DNA from: Candidatus Methanophagales archaeon
GTDB lineage: Archaea > Halobacteriota > Syntropharchaeia > Alkanophagales > Methanospirareceae
DNA: 8,443 nt
Direction of reading: 5' to 3'
NCBI GenBank assembly: GCA_030621535.1
Contig: JAUXHM010000039.1
Location: 1-8,443, forward strand
A program made the position numbers and the translations under genes. Under the pieces are notes generated by a model. The model searched no databases, was not told the DNA's origin, and was given only the letters and a program-made list of their open reading frames with translations. Of this stretch, positions 6,197-8,443 are shown in pieces (the first letter of the stretch is position 1; every line of letters begins with the position of its first letter).

Positions 6197-7830
6197 TTAG
6201 TATTCTCCTTCCATCCCCGGATAACCGCCTCCTGGAGGCATACCTCCTGCTGGTGGCTTTGCCGTAGTCGCCGCAATTACATCGTCTATCCTCAAGATCA
6301 TCGTCGCTGATTCCGTTGCCGAGCTTATAGCCTGTGTCTTTATCCTCAGAGGCTCAATGACACTCGCTTTCAGCATGTCTGCTGGTTCTCCTTTGAACAC
6401 ATCCAGACCCACATTTTTATTCCCTGCTTCGTGCGCAGACCGAAGTGCAACGAGCATATCTATGGGATCCAAGCCTGCATTCTCGGCAAGTGCTCTTGGA
6501 ATGACCTCAACTGCGTCAGCGAATGCCTGTATTGCCAGTTGTTCTCTACCACCTACGGTTGCAGCGTAATCACGCAGCCTCAGCGCCAGTTCTATCTCTG
6601 TGGCTCCTCCTCCTGCTACATACTTACCGTCCTCTACTGCACAAGCCGTCACTCTTAATGCGTCATACATTCCACGCTCTAACTCGTCCACTACATGCTC
6701 TGTTCCTCCACGCAACAGTATGGACACGGCTTTCGGATTCGGGCAGTTCTCTACAAATATCATCTCCTCACCGCTTATCTTCCTCTCCTCAACCACTCCT
6801 GCACTTCCAAGGTCTTCTGGTCCGATCTCTTCCAAAGTCGTTAATATCTTCCCTCCCGTTGCGCTCGCCAGCTTCTTCATATCGCTCTCTTTTACTCGTC
6901 TCGCTGCCAATATCCCCTCTTTTGCAAGATAGTGCTGTACCAGATCATCTATCCCTTTCTGACAGAAAAGCACGTTCGCACTACTCTCTTTTATCTTGTC
7001 CACCATGCTCTTCAGCATCCTCTCTTCCTCATCCAGGAACGCTTTCATCTGGTCTGGCGAGGTAATCTCTATCTTCGCATCTACCTCCGTCTTCTCTATC
7101 TCCAACGCCGAATTTACCAACGCTATCTTCGCATTCTCCACGAGCTTTGGCATTCCTGAGTGTACTCTCTCCTTGTCTATCAGCATTCCTTTTATCAACA
7201 CTGTATCTCCCTTGCTTCCGCCCGTTTTCTTCTCTAACTTTATGTGGTCAATGTCTATCTTCCCTCCTTTCTCTGCTATCGCTCTTACCGACTCCACTGC
7301 AAGGTCAATCAGCAGCTCTCTTGCAACCTCGGCTCCTTTTCCCGTCATAGAAGTCATTGCTATTTTCTTCAGCGTCTTGGTATCATCGGGCGTGACGTCC
7401 TTTGTCAGCTTCTTTAATATCGCATAAGATTTCTCCGCCGCTAATCTATATCCCGCTACAATCAATGTTGGATGCACCCCTTGTTCCAACAGGTCCTCCG
7501 CGCGCTTCAGCAACTCACCAGCAATGACTACCGCACTTGTTGTCCCATCTCCAACCACCTCATCTTGCGTCTTCGCTATCTCCACCATCATCTTCGCTGC
7601 TGGGTGCTCGATATCCATCTCCTTTAGTATCGTTGCCCCGTCGTTTGTTATAACAACGTTACCCATAGGATCAACCAGCATCTTTCCATACCCTTTGGTC
7701 CAAGCGTAGACTTGACAGCGGCAGCAATGGTCTTTGCTGCAAGAATGTTTCGGCTCTGCGCATCCCTTCCTCTTGTTCGCTCACTGCCTTCCCTTAATAT
7801 CAATACCGGTGTTCCACCTAATTGTGCCAT
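6197..7830 (-). CDS. thsA: Thermosome subunit (group II chaperonin), frameshifted after residue 48
   Basis: Together the two frames encode a full-size chaperonin of 544 residues. The first frame (7830-7687) gives residues 1-48, starting [12 protein letters not shown] and ending 'STLGPKGM', part of the ATP site. The second resumes as 'KMLVDPMGN' at about residue 50. Clear motifs follow: N63-D-G-A-T67 and G94-D-G-T-T98 (ATP and metal binding and hydrolysis), the apical domain in the middle third, and '[12 protein letters not shown]' in the returning equatorial domain. The tail '[19 protein letters not shown]' is the Gly/Met-rich end typical of thermosomes. The protein forms a double-ring, ATP-driven folding chamber in the cytoplasm. 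At 7684-7685 the expected Asp/Glu-Lys codons (GAN AAG) have one base too few, consistent with an A4 run read as A3. The rest of the gene is undamaged, so a sequencing error or very recent mutation is likely. The subunit letter is a guess. Confidence 0.93.
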
Positions 7831-7839
7831 TTATCTTAC

Positions 7840-7885
7840 ATCACCTCTATCTCATATACATTTAGATATATTTAAACTCGTGGTT
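7840..7885 (-). promoter_or_regulatory. Thermosome promoter with AACCAC-N5-TAAATAT element and SD site
   Basis: On the minus strand, AACCAC (complement 7880-7885), five bases, then TAAATAT (complement 7868-7874, within TTTAAATATATC) lies about 41 bases before the ATG. ATGTATAT (complement 7854-7861) and the SD site GAGGTGAT (complement 7840-7847) follow. The order and spacing closely match the hsp20 upstream region. The A/T-rich core is also placed to serve the plus-strand gene at 7913. Confidence 0.6.
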
Positions 7886-7903
7886 TGCTAATAGAAAGGA
7901 GGT
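7865..7903 (+). promoter_or_regulatory. Divergent promoter and strong SD site of the Lys/Glu micro-ORF
   Basis: GATATATTTAAA (7865-7876) can act as a TATA box on this strand, sending transcription from about 7897. AAAGGAGGT (7895-7903) is a near-ideal SD site, nine bases ahead of the ATG at 7913. The TATA region overlaps that of the thermosome, making this a candidate shared, two-way promoter. Confidence 0.5.
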
Positions 7904-7912
7904 ATAAAGGGT

Positions 7913-7993
7913 ATGGCGAAGAAGAAGGAAAAGAAGAAGCGGAAGAAGGGAAAAGAGGAAGGAAAAAAGGAAGAAGAGAAAAAGAAGAAATGA
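7913..7993 (+). CDS. 26-residue Lys/Glu-rich micro-ORF
   Basis: The frame encodes 26 residues: 15 Lys, 6 Glu, 2 Gly, 1 Arg, plus the opening Met-Ala. The start context is unusually good, with AAAGGAGGT nine bases upstream and a TATA-like element in range, so translation is plausible although the composition fits no family I recognise. Such a peptide would be highly basic and disordered; it might bind nucleic acid or ribosomes, but that is speculation. It diverges from the thermosome and may share its control region. After the stop, a different frame (7992-8078) stays open with protein-like composition ('EIYSRQNQKIEKVVIEGKVV'), so this could be the charged N-terminus of a roughly 54-residue protein interrupted by one extra base in the A/G-rich stretch. 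The alternative is that it is merely a purine-rich tract. Confidence 0.4.
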   Translation: MAKKKEKKKRKKGKEEGKKEEEKKKK

Positions 7994-8134
7994 AATCTAT
8001 TCGAGACAGAATCAGAAGATAGAAAAAGTTGTCATAGAAGGGAAGGTGGTTCAGAATGAAGGGCAGGATTATTTTTGATGTAATCTACCAATTAGAACTT
8101 CTGAATGTTCAGGTGTGCCGCACTGCAGCAAAAG
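7994..8134. other. Intergenic stretch between micro-ORF and ligase gene
   Basis: I see no confident gene here. Two partly overlapping open phases occur on the plus strand: one without a start, continuing to a stop at 8076-8078, and one from the ATG at 8056 to the TGA at 8182-8184 (42 residues, preceded by GGTGG). The second is cut through by the likely ligase promoter. The stretch may be a decayed small gene or a leader region. Confidence 0.3.
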
Positions 8135-8174
8135 CATATATAGTTATGAAGAATACGGTTTTTCGGGGAGGGAG
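8135..8174 (+). promoter_or_regulatory. Promoter and SD site of the D-Ala-D-Ala ligase-like gene
   Basis: CATATATAG (8135-8143) is a TATA box; transcription about 26 bases later would start near 8165. The resulting short leader contains GGGGAGGGAG (8165-8174), a strong SD site six bases before the ATG at 8181. The good fit of both elements supports this start. Confidence 0.55.
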
Positions 8175-8180
8175 AAACGG

Positions 8181-8443
8181 ATGAGAGTCGCAATAATATA
8201 CAATAAAGATTCGGCAGGCGTGATCAATCAGTTTGGTATGCAGAACAAAGAGGTGTACAATCCGAAGACCGTTAAATTGGTCGCGGAATCGCTGGAAAAA
8301 GAGGGGCATAATGTCCGAATTGCAGAGGGAAATATGTACATCATCGAGAAGTTACAGGAATTTATGCCCAGGGTGATAGAAGGCGAGCAGATGGGCATGG
8401 TATTCAACATGGCTTATGGCATCCAGGGTGAGAGCCGTTATAC
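8181..8443 (+). CDS. D-alanine-D-alanine ligase-like ATP-grasp protein, N-terminal part
   Basis: An open frame of 87 codons runs off the right edge. It begins 'MRVAIIYNKDSAGVINQFG', a Rossmann-like first strand and loop as in the pre-ATP-grasp domain of Ddl enzymes. It continues with 'VKLVAESLEKEGHNVRIAEG' (helix, then the second strand with the usual 'GH-V' pattern), and 'EQMGMVFNMAYGIQGESRY', which matches the conserved 'D-x-V-F-N-x-x-x-G-x-x-G-E' segment before the lid. Classical Ddl joins two D-Ala molecules for peptidoglycan; archaea lack that polymer, and archaeal relatives with this N-terminus have unknown amino-acid or peptide substrates. ATP-binding and catalytic residues lie beyond the window. 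The start is well supported by promoter and SD site. The family is fairly sure; the substrate is open. Confidence 0.8.
   Translation, partial: MRVAIIYNKDSAGVINQFGMQNKEVYNPKTVKLVAESLEKEGHNVRIAEGNMYIIEKLQEFMPRVIEGEQMGMVFNMAYGIQGESRY

Noticed and set aside
6523..7065. 180-codon plus-strand frame opposite the thermosome
   Set aside because: It is the antisense shadow of the chaperonin gene; it is rich in Ser and Leu, has no recognisable motif and no SD site, while the minus strand has diagnostic thermosome motifs.
8056..8184. 42-residue plus-strand ORF whose stop overlaps the ligase start (ATGA)
   Set aside because: The overlap is suggestive of coupling, but the ligase promoter and SD site lie inside the ORF, and the product shows no family feature. 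It is kept only as a remark.
1..8443. A defence island, CRISPR array, transposon or other new multi-gene system
   Set aside because: I saw no repeat-spacer pattern, transposase or integrase motif, nuclease-helicase set or toxin-antitoxin pair. Gene content is housekeeping and membrane-related.

Overview
The window looks archaeal, probably from a methanogen- or ANME-related euryarchaeote. It has a group II chaperonin (thermosome) with the Gly/Met-rich C-terminus, and TATA-type promoters about 25-30 bases ahead of start codons. Some starts look leaderless while others carry strong GGAGG-type Shine-Dalgarno (SD) sites. The placement below the domain level is inference. No rRNA, tRNA, CRISPR array, insertion sequence or phage gene was seen.

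Layout. Positions 1-2128 (minus strand) hold two GT-B-fold glycosyltransferases; the one at the left edge is cut by the window. Positions 2284-3821 (plus) hold a MarC-family membrane protein followed 20 bases later by an MscS-type mechanosensitive channel. Converging on them (minus, 3946-4914) is a CorA-type Mg2+/Co2+ channel. Further right on the minus strand are a small heat-shock protein (Hsp20, 5181-5651), a two-piece decayed remnant of a CNNM/CorC-type protein (about 5730-6091) and a thermosome subunit (6197-7830). Diverging from the thermosome on the plus strand are a tiny Lys/Glu-only ORF (7913-7993) with an excellent SD site and, at the right edge, the start of a D-Ala-D-Ala ligase-like ATP-grasp protein (8181 onward).

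How the parts fit. There are three loose themes: surface glycan or glycolipid synthesis (glycosyltransferases), membrane ion and osmotic homeostasis (MarC, MscS, CorA and a dead CorC relative), and protein folding (Hsp20 and thermosome). The two chaperone genes are not adjacent, but their upstream regions share AACCAC-N5-TAAATAT at nearly the same distance (about 41-42 bases) from each ATG, plus a second common block nearer the gene. This suggests co-regulation and is the best regulatory signal in the window.

Main anomalies. The thermosome reading frame is broken by what looks like a single missing base next to an A-run after residue 48. The CNNM remnant is truncated at both ends and also frameshifted. 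A 25-base imperfect palindrome lies between that remnant and the Hsp20 promoter. The roughly 350-base gap before the ligase gene holds the Lys/Glu micro-ORF and a protein-like open phase in another frame. I do not see a clearly new multi-gene system; the window is mostly ordinary core genome with a few sharp local puzzles.
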